Origin: Nageia nagi
Taxonomy: Eukaryota > Pinophyta
Direction of reading: 5' to 3'
Length of the DNA stretch: 64,000 bases
Assembly: GCA_050084985.1 (NCBI GenBank)
Contig: JBITNC010000001.1
Span: forward strand, 191,642,001-191,706,000
In this document: one piece after another, positions 12,071 to 24,184 of the stretch
How positions within the stretch are numbered: position 1 is the first letter of the stretch
Layout: each line of letters starts with the position of its first letter
Made by a program: the position numbers and the translations under genes
The notes under the pieces: generated by a model
Databases searched by the model: none
Told to the model about the DNA's origin: nothing
The model's input: the letters and a program-made list of their open reading frames with translations, nothing else

Positions 12071-12275
12071 GATATCATAATTTAGGTGAAGATTATTATA
12101 AAATAATGAAACATGTTATGGGATAGTTAATTATTTTGCATATCATAGAAATTTTCTACAAATAAATTATGACATGTTGTAGCAGTATTGTAGAGCATAT
12201 TTGAATCATTTTAGCATAATTAAAACTATAGAGCATATTTTAATTATTTGAGCATAATTATGTAATTATTGATCA
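12071..12275. repeat. Direct duplication, copy B
   Basis: Second copy of the segment at 11,665-11,871. About 200 bp of unrelated AT-rich sequence, which itself repeats the words TTGAGCATAATTGTAGAGAATATTTGAATC, separates the two copies. Noncoding. Confidence 0.75.
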
Positions 12276-13227
12276 TACACGTATATTGGGGTTTAATATA
12301 TTAACTTTTTGAAAATTATATCCTTGTAAAAAAAAGAGCCCAAAATATATGAAATGATCTAAATACACCATATGCATAATTCGACAAGACACATCATGCA
12401 AATAAAGTTTTATGGTAGAATACAAGGATATGTACAAAATAGGTTTTCTAAAAAATACCCTAAGACATGTATGAAAAATGTGGTAAAATAAAATTCACAA
12501 ACATGCAATAAAAAATGCAAAAGAATGCCTTGGAGACTTTTATTCCAAATGCAATTATCAGGTGTTAAGCCCTATTAGACATGCATTTTGAAAAATGCAA
12601 AAGAATATAGGGTAGATAAATTATTTGATAAGATTACATGTATGCAAAATGCAAAAAATACTTGTTGCATTGATACCTTTTCTCTCATTGCTTCTCCTCT
12701 ATCCCCTTGGCTCTTCAAAATTGAAAAACTCAAAATACCCAAAAACTTTCCAAGTTCCTTAATAGCATAACCTTTGTATGTGTTCTACTTGCATGAAACT
12801 ATGCAAGTCTAAAGGATGAAATTTTTAAATACTTTAATAAAATGAGTAACTCATGTTGAATTATTCTTTGGATGAATCATTATATGCATTTCTTACCATC
12901 TTGGTCATGCATGCTATCTTGAGGAAGGTTTGAACTTCATTACCAAAATGCCCATAAAATCTAATAGACATGTATACAAAAAATGGAAGATGCATGATGT
13001 AAATATAGTTTCATTGAATGCAATAATTATAAGATATGGAATTCATGGCTATAAAAAATTTGAACTTAAAATTTTATATGATGAATCACTTAGGAACCAC
13101 ATATTTGTTTATATTTGGATAAGTATTACAAGCATGTTTTTTCCAACTTAACACTTTTTGACTAGTTTTTGACACTTAAAAAATTGCTAGGTTGAACAAT
13201 TTCTTTCCTTATCCAAGCTAGTTTTTG
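12276..13227. other. AT-rich spacer
   Basis: No gene supported. Two chance-length open frames at 12,588-12,770 and 12,930-13,151 encode unremarkable Lys/Ile-rich peptides with no family signature. Confidence 0.4.
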
Positions 13228-13705
13228 GATCATATGGTGTATTTAAATCATTTAATTATGTCATATTTAAATCATTTTATATCATATGGTATATTTAGAT
13301 ATTTTGGTGTGAGGTATGATTTTTTTGGAAGTTTCAAATAATATATTTGATGCTTTTATCACTTCACAAGAATTCAAAAATACTTAGACAATCTCATTTC
13401 ATTTTTTCATATCATATAATGCATTAAGATATTTTCATATCATATAATGTATTTAGATATTTTCATATCATATGTTACACATGCATCAATCATTTCATAG
13501 CATATGGTGCACTTTGATCATTTCATATCATATGGTACAACTACATCATTTTAGACCATATGGTGTACTTAGATCATTTCATATCATATGTTGGTATATT
13601 TAGATAATTTCATATCATATGATTCACTTAATCATTAAATCATATCATATTTTTATGCATTTAGATCATTTCATATCAAATAGTGCATTTGGGTTATTTC
13701 ATATA
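13228..13705. repeat. Minisatellite-like array with a CATATCATATGGT core
   Basis: About a dozen imperfect direct copies of a unit close to TCATTTCATATCATATGG plus TGCATTTAGA occur, roughly 27-40 bp apart. Core words CATATCATATGGT or CATATCATATG recur through the whole segment, interrupted once near 13,315-13,400 by unrelated sequence. The core CATATGATATG/CATATCATATG is itself close to palindromic. Noncoding. Confidence 0.8.
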
Positions 13706-14489
13706 CAGGGACCATGCCACTATAAAGGTGTGGATAGGCATTCCTATGGGTGCTAATAGTCTTGGACTAAGATGAGCAAGGTAATATAATGAATGGTAAC
13801 TAGTTAGTCCCATTGGGTCATCCTTTGGGAAACTTATAAGGGAAAAACTATGATTGAGCTTAAAGGTGAACCTAGGGTAACTTAGGATGGTGTAGTCTAG
13901 AATAATTCTTCCAACGTATTTTATGTATAAAACATATTTTCTATAAAAAACATGATGGAAAAATTCTTCCAAACTATGCCTATTTTTTTTAAAAAAGAAG
14001 ATAATTACTAAGAGATAGTTTAAAGTATCCCCCTTAAATACTAAGATGACATTATAAAATATTCCCTTATAATTTAAGAGGGCAATTTCTATTCACCTCA
14101 TTAGGAACTTAGCTTACAAGACCATATGTAGGCAGTTATAAATTGTTATTTTAGAGTTTTATTTTTTTAAAATATTGGCTTATATGGTGAAAGGATAACC
14201 ATCAATAAAGTGTTTTGGTAAGGGTTTAAAATTGCCTTTGAAGGTCCTTTTTGGTCTAGTGTTGGTTATTTACATGCTTCATTTCATTAAGAATAAAATT
14301 CAATATCATATTCACCAATGGTGAGAGTTTTTCCAAGGATGCTCGTTTTATAATGTACCTAAATGCATGTTCTACCTCCTTACAATACTAGTCATACTTT
14401 GAAACTTTTTTTTGGACATATGGCATGGCAATAGTAACTATATTATTACCAATAGTACTAGTATTTTTTGAAAACTCTTAAGAGCCTCC
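13706..14489. other. Spacer
   Basis: No supported gene. A 92-codon minus-strand open frame at 13,694-13,972 begins in the tandem array and shows no recognisable domain, so I do not call it a gene. Confidence 0.4.
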
Positions 14490-14700
14490 AAACCATGTCG
14501 ATTATATGCATATATTGTAATAATTACATTTCAAAATATTGTGTCTTTATATTTAATTTCATTAAAAATATTTTTAGCTTCATGTTTGTGCATATTTTAT
14601 GATCATTATAGTCCATAAGATGGTGGCTATATCCTTAATTTTGTCAAATAGTTCATGAGTCATGTTCATGATCCCAAACTCAACATACATATCTATCAAA
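14490..14700 (-). pseudogene. PPR protein pseudogene, fragment 5
   Basis: This short copy of the S-type PPR region resembles 7560-7690. It contains a CATATATTGTAATAATTACATTTCAAAATATTGTG-like stretch followed by a CATTAAAAATATTTTTAGCTTC word, then a TATTTTATGATCATTATAGTCCATAAGATGGTG-like stretch. On the minus strand these are the decayed SWNVMI...GY signatures. Both edges fade into spacer. Confidence 0.55.
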
Positions 14701-15214
14701 ATAAGTCATCAAAAAAATTAATAATAATTATAAGGAATTAAATACTAAATTTAAAATTATTATGTACATAAGTAAAATGCAATATGCATTTGTATGCATG
14801 TTGAATCAAAGATATATTTTACCTCATATATGATGTGTCTAGGTATAAGGAGATCTTTTATCAAACATCATGGACAAGTACATCCACATGGAGGAGATGA
14901 ATAAAAATATTGATCCCACATTTTGCATACATATATATTAGGTTTATTATCAAAATCATATCATTTAACCCTTAAAGAACTAAATTTCCATATTGGATGT
15001 GCAAGAAATTAGAATGTTGGGTTCATGATACTACTTTGAGTTGTTTGTTTGACACTTTTATTTGTTTGATATTGTTTATGATTCTTAAATATTAATATTA
15101 AATAAATAATAATATCAAAAAATGATCTCAAACTAGCCATTGTATCCTAACCCCAACATTCCAATTATTTAGATTCCCTATTTTAAAGTTACAAAAGTTA
15201 CACATACAACTTCA
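14701..15214. other. AT-rich spacer
   Basis: I see no gene and no strong repeat here. Confidence 0.35.
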
Positions 15215-15480
15215 CACATACATCATTAAAGAGTTCTTAGATGAAGAGGTAATATCTTATCTCTTCTAAGGTATATTTCATATTATTCACCTCTTAAGAT
15301 TCATTGGTATAAGATTCATTTCTTATTTTAAGCTCTTGTACGAGTACATAGGATGCCTACATCCCTTTTGAGGATGATCAATCTCTTTTAGATCTAATTT
15401 AGGTCTTAAGTACTTAAGGAGACTTCTCATATAGTTCATATTTCACTTAAGTATTTAGGTTATTTGATTTAAATTTTTTA
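15215..15480 (-). pseudogene. Copy 2 of the PPR-linked coding-like module
   Basis: Same module as at 11,308-11,462, with matching words CTCTTCTAAGGTATATTTCAT, CATTTCTT.TTT.AAGCTCTTG and GAGTACATAGGA. It follows directly after the PPR E-motif piece on the minus strand. The reading frame is broken here. I do not recognise the family. Confidence 0.5.
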
Positions 15481-16260
15481 GCTACAAATTCATGAAGGAA
15501 TAAATCTTATAGGTACCAAAAAAGTATGAACATGTTTATTAACTATAATCCAACTATATATAGGTAGTTTTCAAATGTATTTATCTTTCATCTTTTTTTG
15601 AATATTTTTGATTTGATTCCATTTACCAAAAATAGCATAAATACTTGAGATAAGTGCATGAGGTATGAAATTTTAGTGATATATTTGCATTAAAAGGTGT
15701 TCTTATACAAATTATACTAACACATGGTTATTATGAATTATATAGGAACCAAGTAAACAAGTTCACATTGCAACGTTAGGTTTGACTGACATGTTATCTA
15801 TAATGTTTGTTGCTTCATTTAGATGCCCAATACAACCAAGAAGATAAACCATACATGTATAATGTTCCACTATGAGGGTAATATGGTAATAATCATTCAT
15901 GGATTTGAAGTAATGATAGCCCCATTTTAAACTTACAAAAGTTGCACATATAGTTATAATACTTGAAATGGTTATTAAATTTGGTGCGAAACTAGTCAAT
16001 TTCATTTTTTCAGACCATATGGAAGAATCTAAACTATGATCATTTTTTGCATATCCTATGATCATTTAATTCCATGAGATTATGTCTCTCCACTACATTT
16101 CACTAAAAATATTTCAACTTTCTTAAGAAGCCTAATTTGGGAACATCTTGTAATCATTATAGTTCATGAGATGGTGTCTCTTTGATGTATTTTGTTAAAT
16201 GGTAAATGGGCCTTGTGTATATTCACAAACTTAACATACACATCTAAATATATCATAATA
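15481..16260 (-). pseudogene. Best-preserved PPR pseudogene segment (last PPR repeats, E and E+ motifs)
   Basis: The minus-strand frame 16,065-15,763 is open for 100 codons. It carries GYAKNDHSLDSSIW, then FAPNLITISSIITICATFVS, FKSMNDYYHITL.VEHYTCM, VYLLGCIGHLNEATNII and MSVKPNVAM. These are the last P, L and S repeats of a PLS-type PPR protein. In another frame further down (15,720-15,600) the words HALISSIYAIFGKWNQI match the E motif (YVLLSNIYAAAGKWDDV). At about 15,500-15,560 WIIVNKHVHTFLVP matches the E+ motif (SWIEVxNKVHTFxxGD). No DYW end could be read. Members of this family edit or process organelle RNA; this copy is broken by stops and frameshifts and lacks its N-terminus. Confidence 0.85.
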
Positions 16261-16574
16261 TAAAATCTATCATGGACCTTCTAAGTTTTTAAATCAATAA
16301 ATCATACACATGATACATTAAGGGAGATGCCAAGGATTGTAGAAATAGAGTATACATAATAAATAAAGAGGAGATCATTTGCAATTTGAATGGAAAACCC
16401 ATGATTCCATTTGAATCCTAAATTAATAGACCACAATATTCATGGGTTGTCCCTTCATATTACAAATGATATCTTCTTGAATATATCTTCCATGGAAGGT
16501 GTAATTTTTTCATAGTTTCAAGAGTTTCTTGCTTCAAATTTATATTAAGAGTTTCAATTCTATGTAAATAGCTT
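16261..16574. other. Spacer between duplicated PPR units
   Basis: About 300 bp between the two PPR C-terminal units. I see no coding signature. Confidence 0.35.
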
Positions 16575-17720
16575 GAGTACTTTGGAGCATTATTAGGTGA
16601 AGAGTTACTTTCTTACATATTATAAGGTATATTGCATCACCTTAACCTCTTAATCTTCATTAGCATAATCATTTCTTATTTCAAGATCTTGAGTGAGTGC
16701 AAAGGAGGCTTACATCCCTTTTGATAAAGATCAATTTACCTTAGATCTTGAGGTCTCAATGGCTCAAGGAGGATTCCCATGTAGAGAATATTACACCCAA
16801 GGTTTTTTAAGGGTATTTAATTTCAATTTTGCAAGTACAAAGTCGATAAGGATACAATATTTTAGGTACAAAAAATATGAACTTGTTTATTAACCATAAT
16901 CTAACTACATTTAAGTGGTTTTCAGATGCCTCTATCTTTCATCATATTTTATATGTTTTCAATTTAATTTCACTTATTAGACATAACATAAATACTTGTG
17001 AGAAGCACATGAGGTACAAAATGTTGGGGATATATTAAATATAAAAGGCTTTTAGGTACAAATTATTGTAACTCATGGTTATGAATTCTATAGGTAATGA
17101 ACAAACAAGTGCATATTGTAGCATTAGGTTTGATTAACATGCTATATATATAAAGTATTTTGCTTTATCTAGATGCTCAACATGGCCAAGAAGGGAAAAT
17201 ATACATGTATAGTATTTTATTTTGGGTGTAATATGATAATAATCACTTATGAATTTGAATTTTTAGATCCCTCTTTCAGTAAACATCATCTAGCTTAATG
17301 CCAACATTTTCCATTTATTCAATTAGTTTTATGGCTTCCTTGTTACAACCATTCCTTACATATCTTGCAATCATTGCATTCCATGAATTTTTTTCCCATC
17401 ATGCATCTTGTAAAAATAAACTTACCTTTTTAATGTTCCCACATTTTGTATACATATATATGAGGGTTGTTATTACCATTGCATGAGAAAGAAACCTACA
17501 TGTGCTTATTTATTCATAAATGTCCATCCCCTTTAAAGTTGCAAATACAAGAAGAATATTTGAAAAGGTTATTGAATCTATTTTAAAATAAATTAATTGA
17601 ATTTTATATAGGTTGTGCATATCATGTGATCATTGTGATCATAAGATTGTTATCTCTCTTTTATGCAATATTTTTCAAAGAGTACACAAGCCTTCTTATG
17701 AAAATCATTTTCTGCATATT
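16575..17720 (-). pseudogene. Second PPR C-terminal unit (duplicate of 15,215-16,260)
   Basis: This repeats the previous unit in the same order, offset by about 1.35 kb. The coding-like module is at 16,575-16,800, the E/E+ region at 16,860-17,080 and the VKPN...LGSY end module at 17,085-17,200. PPR repeats, including the FMASL-side segment, run to about 17,600. Examples of paired words are TTATGAATTCTATAGG at 17,080 and TTATGAATTATATAGG at 15,732. It is more degraded than the 15.5 kb copy. The plus-strand open frames at 16,693-16,893 and 17,298-17,486 are antisense shadows of this pseudogene. Confidence 0.65.
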
Positions 17721-17744
17721 ATGTAATCATTATATTTAATGATA

Positions 17745-18090
17745 ATAATAATAAGAGGGTGTTTTATAACCACCATTTTAGGTCTATTATAGATATTTAA
17801 AACTACCCTCAAAGTGATGAATTATTTCAATATGCCTTATAGAGTGTGGTTTATAACTATCCTTAAATACCTAAGAAGGTGGTTATAAATCGTATTAAAA
17901 ATCTACAAGGTAATTTTTCAATCATCATTATAACTGTAAATGATAACAATTTGTTGATTTGAATCATCATCATATCTTGCTAACTATTTAATAATATCCA
18001 GATAGACCATGATTGGAAAATCATCTTTAAAGGTAGTTAAAAACTATCATAAAATCCCCTTTTTATTGTAGTTTATAACTAGCATAGGCC
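17745..18090. repeat. MITE-like palindromic patch
   Basis: The word GTGTTTTATAACCACC (about 17,759-17,774) is matched in inverted orientation by AGGTGGTTATAAAT (about 17,878-17,891). Further degenerate copies of the same TGGTTTATAACTA/TAGTTAAAAACTA word lie at about 17,849, 18,037 and 18,070. This is the pattern of a small non-autonomous DNA transposon remnant or nested foldbacks. No clear target-site duplication was found. Confidence 0.4.
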
Positions 18091-20235
18091 AAATAATGAC
18101 TCATCATCTTCTTTATCCCTTTAAAAAGCTTTAACCTCAAAGATTGTATATTTTTAAAGTCTTCAAAAGATTATGATGCTAATTATTTTCATGAACATAG
18201 TTTTTTGTTAGCTTGTCATTCTCTCTCCAATTTTGTAGAATCCTTAGGGTTTCTTCAAGTTTAGTTATCATATTCTCCTCTTGTAAGATTGTCCCAAGTT
18301 ACCAAATCTTAGCTTATTCCTTAAAGAATTTCAATATATTTTTCATATTTATCACAAATTCATTATGTAGTTCTCATATTCAATCTTGTATTTATATATT
18401 TTCTGTGATGCCTTGTTAAGATACTTATAGTCATGAGCTTTAACCTTCAATTAATAACTATGTTGTTAGAACAAATAATTCAATTTTGGGATCATATTGT
18501 AAAATCAACTAAGCATAAAGGTGGAAAATAATTTGGGTATCTAGGTCCTTAGTACAAATTAAATAAGCAACATTTAATTTATACATATATATTAATTATA
18601 TGCTACATCGTGGTTAGACTAATATATTTATTAAAGCATATAAATAAAATAAATGTAAACTTACATTTGTTTTATACTACATTTCTATAATATTATTAAT
18701 ACAATTACTATACTAAAATAAATCATAAGTATCTAATTAACTTTATTCTTATGTCAAAGTCAAAGTGTCATGACATATGACTCAAGTGTGGTGGCATGTT
18801 TCTTGGTTGTAGTGGCATAAATAACAACTAAAAATGGAAAAGTGACTTATATCTTTTAGTGGTGGTATTGCATATTACGTGTGGCAAAATGAGTGTATTC
18901 CATATGAAAATACAAAAGCCCCAAAATCTAAACATCTAGTAACTTTAGATGTTCATTCATTGAAAAGTATGGTCTATAAATGTAGGTAAAAAAAATCATG
19001 AAACCAATTTAACTTGCTAACCTAATCCCAAAAAAATAAAAAAACTAAGATTTATTGAAGAAATAATTTAGTTGTTGATGGAAACTACATCAAAATAGTT
19101 TCCTTACGATGATTTTAAATTTCCCTAAAATATGTTATGATAATGATTTAAAACCATCATAAAAAATTAACATAAATATACAATAGTCCTATGATATTAG
19201 GAGAGCTCAAGAGAGTTAAGAGAGCATAAAAAATATTAAGAAAGTGTCAAATATTTTGACAAAGCACTCGATATTACAAAGTATTTTTAAGAGACCAAAA
19301 TTACCCAAAATTTGAAAAGTTTTATGAAAAGCTTATTCTTGATGTAAAGAATGCAAGAAACAAAGTTATAAATCAAAAGTTATAAGTTCTAAAAGTTGAT
19401 TTCATTTTTTGATACTATAAGCACGGTTTTCATAAAAAAAAATGAATAGATATAATGTTATTTTTAATTTCAAATAAAACTAGTATTGTTATACAACTTT
19501 ATTTACATTTTAATTTCCATTGTAGTACATTATAAAAGATTTACAACACACAAATTGATGATACAACATTTCCAATGATATTTTTGGAATTCTACTAATC
19601 ACGATAATTATTCAATGGTTGTAGAAACTTTTGGGCTAATCCAAATCCATGAGATAACTCTTGATTTTGCATTTATTAATCAACATCAATCTCCAACATA
19701 CTCCCCCTTAATGTTGAATATTGAGATAAGTTTTTGTCTATAGAAACTTGTAGATGATTAAATGCAACCCTAATTATGGATGCGGTGTTGCTAATATATA
19801 ATGCATTCTGAAATTACAAATAGTACTATGGAACTTGTAGCTTGTAATGCCTAACTAAATAGATATGAATATGATAACAATAACATAACTGAATAATTTG
19901 ATAAACCTATTAGAGAGGAATGATAAATACATGCTTACTTATCTTGGTGATTTTTGAGTAGGTATTTGGGCTTGATTCGATATATACAAACAACCAAGAA
20001 TGTAGATGTGAAGATGCAAAATACATATGTCCAACAATGTTGATGTTAGGGAGAATGCAACCTAGCATTGACATTAGGAATCCTATGATATTTGAATGAA
20101 CCAATCCTAGATCCAACAACTAATAAACCAAGCCTCAATATGTATTATGAAGGTATGGTAGATAGCCCTTAAACACTATCAATGTTTTTTAGAGATATGT
20201 ACAATCCTATCTAGATGAAATATTGATTATCATCT
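18091..20235. other. AT-rich spacer upstream of Element 1
   Basis: No gene is supported. Short palindromes occur (for example around 19,105-19,165, where GATTTTAAAT and GATTTAAAACCATCAT words face each other). Open frames at 18,213-18,419 and 19,910-20,119 show no family resemblance. Confidence 0.4.
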
Positions 20236-21614
20236 TGTATATCTATGCATGTCTTTTGGAGATATAAGAAGGTTTTGTATGGGTATATTCTTTTTGCATC
20301 CTTTTACTATTGATTGAATGCCTATACTTAGTTAATTATGAGCATTGACCATGATGTTTGATTTTGATGGAATTCTGGCAATTTTGGTATGCACATAATC
20401 TATCAAAATGGAGACAGAATTAGTGAGAGCTTGGACTTAGTCAATTTTTGGGCATTCTCATGGTGTTTAGTTTTGGTGGAGGTCTAATAGTTTTTTATGC
20501 ATGAACATCATTGGAGTAGCGGTGAAAATATTACAATACCATACTTATCCATTTTCTCATATTTCACAAAACATTTGGTTTTGGCGAAGACCTGATAGTG
20601 TAGAGAGGACCAATTTTCATCGAAATAATAAGAAAATCCTTAAAGGTATTTTCATCAATTTGAATCCTTATTGGAGGTGATTTGAGCATAAAGTAAGAAG
20701 AATTTTAGTTATATCAATCACCTTATATGTTACATTTTTGAAAATCCAATTTTTTGCTATTTAGGTTCAAGTAGAAGTGGAGAAGCCCACCAGAATAGTT
20801 CTTTTTATTTAGTATTTGATTTCAATAAGTACATCAGAATACAAGTACCTATAAATAGTGTCATAACCTTAAAAAATTGTATTTCCTTCCAAGAAGGCAA
20901 TTTCAACTACCAAGTCTAGGTTTTGATTTCTGAATACATTGAATATATTAAAATATGTAGGAGATTATTCTAAATGCTAACATATTTAGATGAGTTGTAA
21001 ATCATATTAGAATCAAATTTGATATGTAGTTAGTTACAAATATTTTCATATGTAAGAGTTTGTTAGAAGTTAGTTAGGAGATATTTTGTGGGAGAAAAAC
21101 AATAAGTATTGCTTATGTGAATGAAGAAAGAGTCAAATATAATAGATATTATCCCTATTTTATACTCATGCCAAATGATAATAGAATATAATATCCTTCT
21201 TAATCTCTTAGCTATGATCTATTTTTCACTATTTTTAAATGGTTGTGTGATATGCTTATTTGCATTTCATGGGTTTTGAAGGAGAATCAATATCTAATAT
21301 GTATATGTAAAATGCTTGTACTTTGTTATTACATGGAGTGCCATGCTTAATTTGATGTTTGTAAAATCAAATTATTTGATCATATTAGATTTTGCTTTAA
21401 TGTTTGCCTAGGTTAACCCAAATATTTGTTTGATTTTGCTTATTTGCACTCATTAGCATATCAATTTAGATTTGCTTCAGTCTCATAAGTTTATTTTTCT
21501 ACATTATTTGCTTTTTTAATTTCCATTTACTTAGTATAATCAAGAAAGGAGCTGACCTTCTCCGAAGATCAATTTCTAGCAAAAGAAATTATATCAACAA
21601 AATTATAGTTATGA
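20236..21614 (+). repeat. Element 1 5' LTR
   Basis: Matches 31,706-33,091 almost end to end. Shared words include ATATAAGAAGGTTTT, TTCTTTTTGCATCC, ATTGATTGAATGCCTATAC, GCTTGGACTTAGTCAATTTT and CACCTTATATGTT; the final shared word is ATTATAGTTATGA. The length of 1,379 bp is at the long end for LTRs but normal for Tat-group elements. Immediately after it, TGG at 21,615 could start the primer binding site, but I could not match the following bases to a tRNA. Confidence 0.85.
20850..20857 (+). promoter_or_regulatory. Probable TATA box of Element 1 5' LTR
   Basis: TATAAATA lies in the middle of the 5' LTR, where the U3/R border would be expected. The equivalent place in the 3' LTR (about 32,319) reads TGTAAGTA, so the box is lost there. 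Assignment is by position and motif only. Confidence 0.45.
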
Positions 21615-21789
21615 TGGTCTCCTACCCAAGAAAAGACCCTTTAAGATTCACTAATTTTAGTATTTATTGATTATGAGAACAAGGTCATAGATTAGGAAAG
21701 CTAAATAATTCCCTAGTGTTGTTATCCCTCCAATATCTATCAAAATTCTAGTTAGAAAATTCAAATCCTTTATAGATCTGACTCATATT

Positions 21790-23100
21790 TTGACTCCCAT
21801 TGCATTGAACTTCATTTCACCTTTCAATCAAATAAATATATTCAATCAACCCATGCATATGGATCATCAATTTGTACCTCTTATTCACCAAAAATGGAAT
21901 GCTTATGGAGCTCTCCAGATTGCAAATCCCTATGAGATTTTGGTGCAAGATGCTAAAGCTTTGGAGCATTGGGATGGTTACAAAAAGATCACTTATGAAC
22001 ATTATCAAGATATTTTAGAAATGGAAAAGCAACATAACATAATATATAAAGATGTGATGCTTAGATTGCTTTGCATGTTGCTTTTTGATAAAGTCTTGGA
22101 CTGGTACAGAACACTTTTGACCAACTCCATATACACATGGGCTCAGCTCGTAGAACCTCTTATTCTAGAATTTAATCAGGTTGATGATACTTACTATTTT
22201 TTGTCTTAGTTTACTATTATCCAATGAGATCCTATGAAGAATATATTTGAATTTAACCTTAGATTTGCTAAATCCTAGGATAGAGTGCCTTTAGCTATAA
22301 GGCCACATGCTTCCATGGATTTAATATTCTATCTTAGAGTTTTTACTCCTGATTTAGTTGTTAGGATTCATATGAATGGTTCCTAAAAATTTCCTAAATT
22401 CTATAAAGTTGCTTTACAAGCTAAAGCTTCACTCATCTCAGTAGGAAAGCTTTCTGCCAATGTGTTCACACCTATGACATATGCACCCTCAGCTTCCATG
22501 CAACTCCCTATGCAAAATTATTTTCCTCCATTTATAGCTCAAACACCCCAATTCTAGATACTAGTACTGCAACCTCAACTTGGTTTTCCTGCTCCTATTA
22601 CATAGCCTTCCTTACTTGCATATGTTGCAAAATTAGCACAACCTACACCTTCCTCTAGTACCAATGAGTAGCAGTAAGAAAATGTTAACCAAATGAAGAT
22701 TGTTGAATTAGAATCTTTTAAGACTCTATCCAACCAAAGGATAGCTAAACAAAGAGCTGCTCAGATGAGAAATTACTATGATTAGAGGGATTATGGAGGA
22801 AAATAAAGTGGGTATCCCTTTCTTATCAAAAATCAACCACCACAATAGAGGGAACCCCCCCAATTAGATAGAGTCTATATATGTCCTGAGGCATATATTG
22901 CTCCATCTAATCAAGATTGGTTTAGGGATTGTAATGATCCTTATGTTTAAAATTATGTCCCTATATATAAACATCAAATGATGTTAGCAACTAATTGAGG
23001 TGTCAACATTGATTATTATGTAGATGAAGCAACATCATAATCCAATCTCATGATTCTACCAAAATCTTTTAATAGATTAGTTGAAACTAGGTCTACAGCC
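21790..23100 (+). pseudogene. Element 1 gag
   Basis: The 139-codon open frame at 21,790-22,209 includes KDVMLRLLCMLL, then DKVLDWYRTLL and WAQLVEPLILEF. This is the usual retrotransposon gag layout (LxxxxFxxxLxGxAxxWYxxL...TWxxLxxxFxxxF). Reading continues past the stop at 22,207 in the same frame with similarity to the rest of that domain (FNLRFAKS, then DRVPLAIRP and a MDLIFYLRV block). A Pro/Gln-rich region follows at 22,440-22,650. Gag would form the virus-like particle. Several stops look like Gln or Trp codons changed by C-to-T or G-to-A. I saw no clear zinc knuckle. Confidence 0.75.
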
Positions 23101-23519
23101 AAACAATTTCCACTTTAAATATAGATATAATCTTGCCCTATCAATCCTATTCAACCACTATTAGTTTCACATGAAGTTACCATCAAATAGGCCTATAGGT
23201 GAATTCATTACCACTGATAAAGTTTTTCCAAAAAAGCAAATTCCAAGAAAATAATCAATTGATCAACCTATTGCTTCTCTAAAAATCCAATTAAGGGAGA
23301 AAGTAGTTAAGAGGTTTAGATACCCATCTCTAAAAAGAGCCCAAAGAGAAGAAGCAATTTATTCCTATAAAAGAAAATATCTAGATGAGAGTTCTTCTTG
23401 CATTTTTCTATACAACATTATGTATGAGCTGAAGATCATTTCATCAAGAACATCACTCTTTGATGCCTTGTTCATTCTTGGGTAGATTAACCTATGAAAG
23501 GTAGCACTCATGATTCATA

Positions 23520-23960
23520 CTAAAGGAGATGAAAGCTAGAATTATAGTTTGGATGTAGTTGTAAAATTACTAGGTATGGGTAAAAATTGACCTATTCCTT
23601 TCTACATTTCCCTTGAATTAGAAGGACATGTCCATAAGTACATGATAGATTAAGGAGTAACCACGATTGCTATGCCTAAAAATGTATTTTATGTCATTGG
23701 ACTAACCTACACTAGAGATTACTTTGGAATACTCCAATTATATGGTACTAATATCAAAACCCTTGGTGTAATGAAAGATGTCATAATGAAACTTCATAAA
23801 TATGCAAGAGTCTCAATCACCCAATATATCATAGTTGTAGACCTTCCCCCTATGTATGTTTATATTTTTTAAGAGAGTTTACATTGAAATTGAGAGGGTA
23901 CTTAGCTATATATTTTTCCTATATTATTATTCCTTTCAAGAATAGAATGTTTAAGGTTTT
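23520..23960 (+). pseudogene. Element 1 aspartic protease
   Basis: The frame 23,580-23,872 carries PIPFYISLELEGHVHKYMID, a stop where Ser is expected in the DSGA active-site motif (it reads D-stop-GVTT), then AMPKNVF, GILQLYGTNIKTLGVMKDV and VVDLPPMY. This is the retropepsin pattern of Tat-type elements (FYISLxIG..HNCMVDSGASxxVMPK.VA...YGILQLDGTxVKxxGVIKD). The active-site Asp remains but the stop beside it inactivates the enzyme. Its frame differs from the gag frame, so at least one shift lies between them. Confidence 0.8.
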
Positions 23961-24184
23961 CAATGAAACTACTATAGGGTTTCTCACTAAGAAAATACCT
24001 AAAGTTAACATGGTAGGTGAGTAGGATTTGTCAACCCATGCTATTGACATGGAATTAGATTCTATAGATTTAGTTTCTAAGCTTATGATAAATCAAATTA
24101 AGAGTAAGGACATAGGAAATTATGTAATTCTTGAAGAGATCACAAATATTTTGGCCCTTACCCTTCAAGAACTAAGGGAATAAG

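Noticed and set aside
13228-13705. Possible CRISPR-like array
   Set aside because: Units are imperfect, spacers are not unique and the genome is plant-like; it is a minisatellite.
10682-13972. Several 60-92 codon open frames on both strands
   Set aside because: Such lengths occur by chance; no family words, no conserved neighbours and no coding-like composition.
16693-17486. Plus-strand open frames of 66 and 62 codons
   Set aside because: They are antisense to the PPR pseudogene unit.
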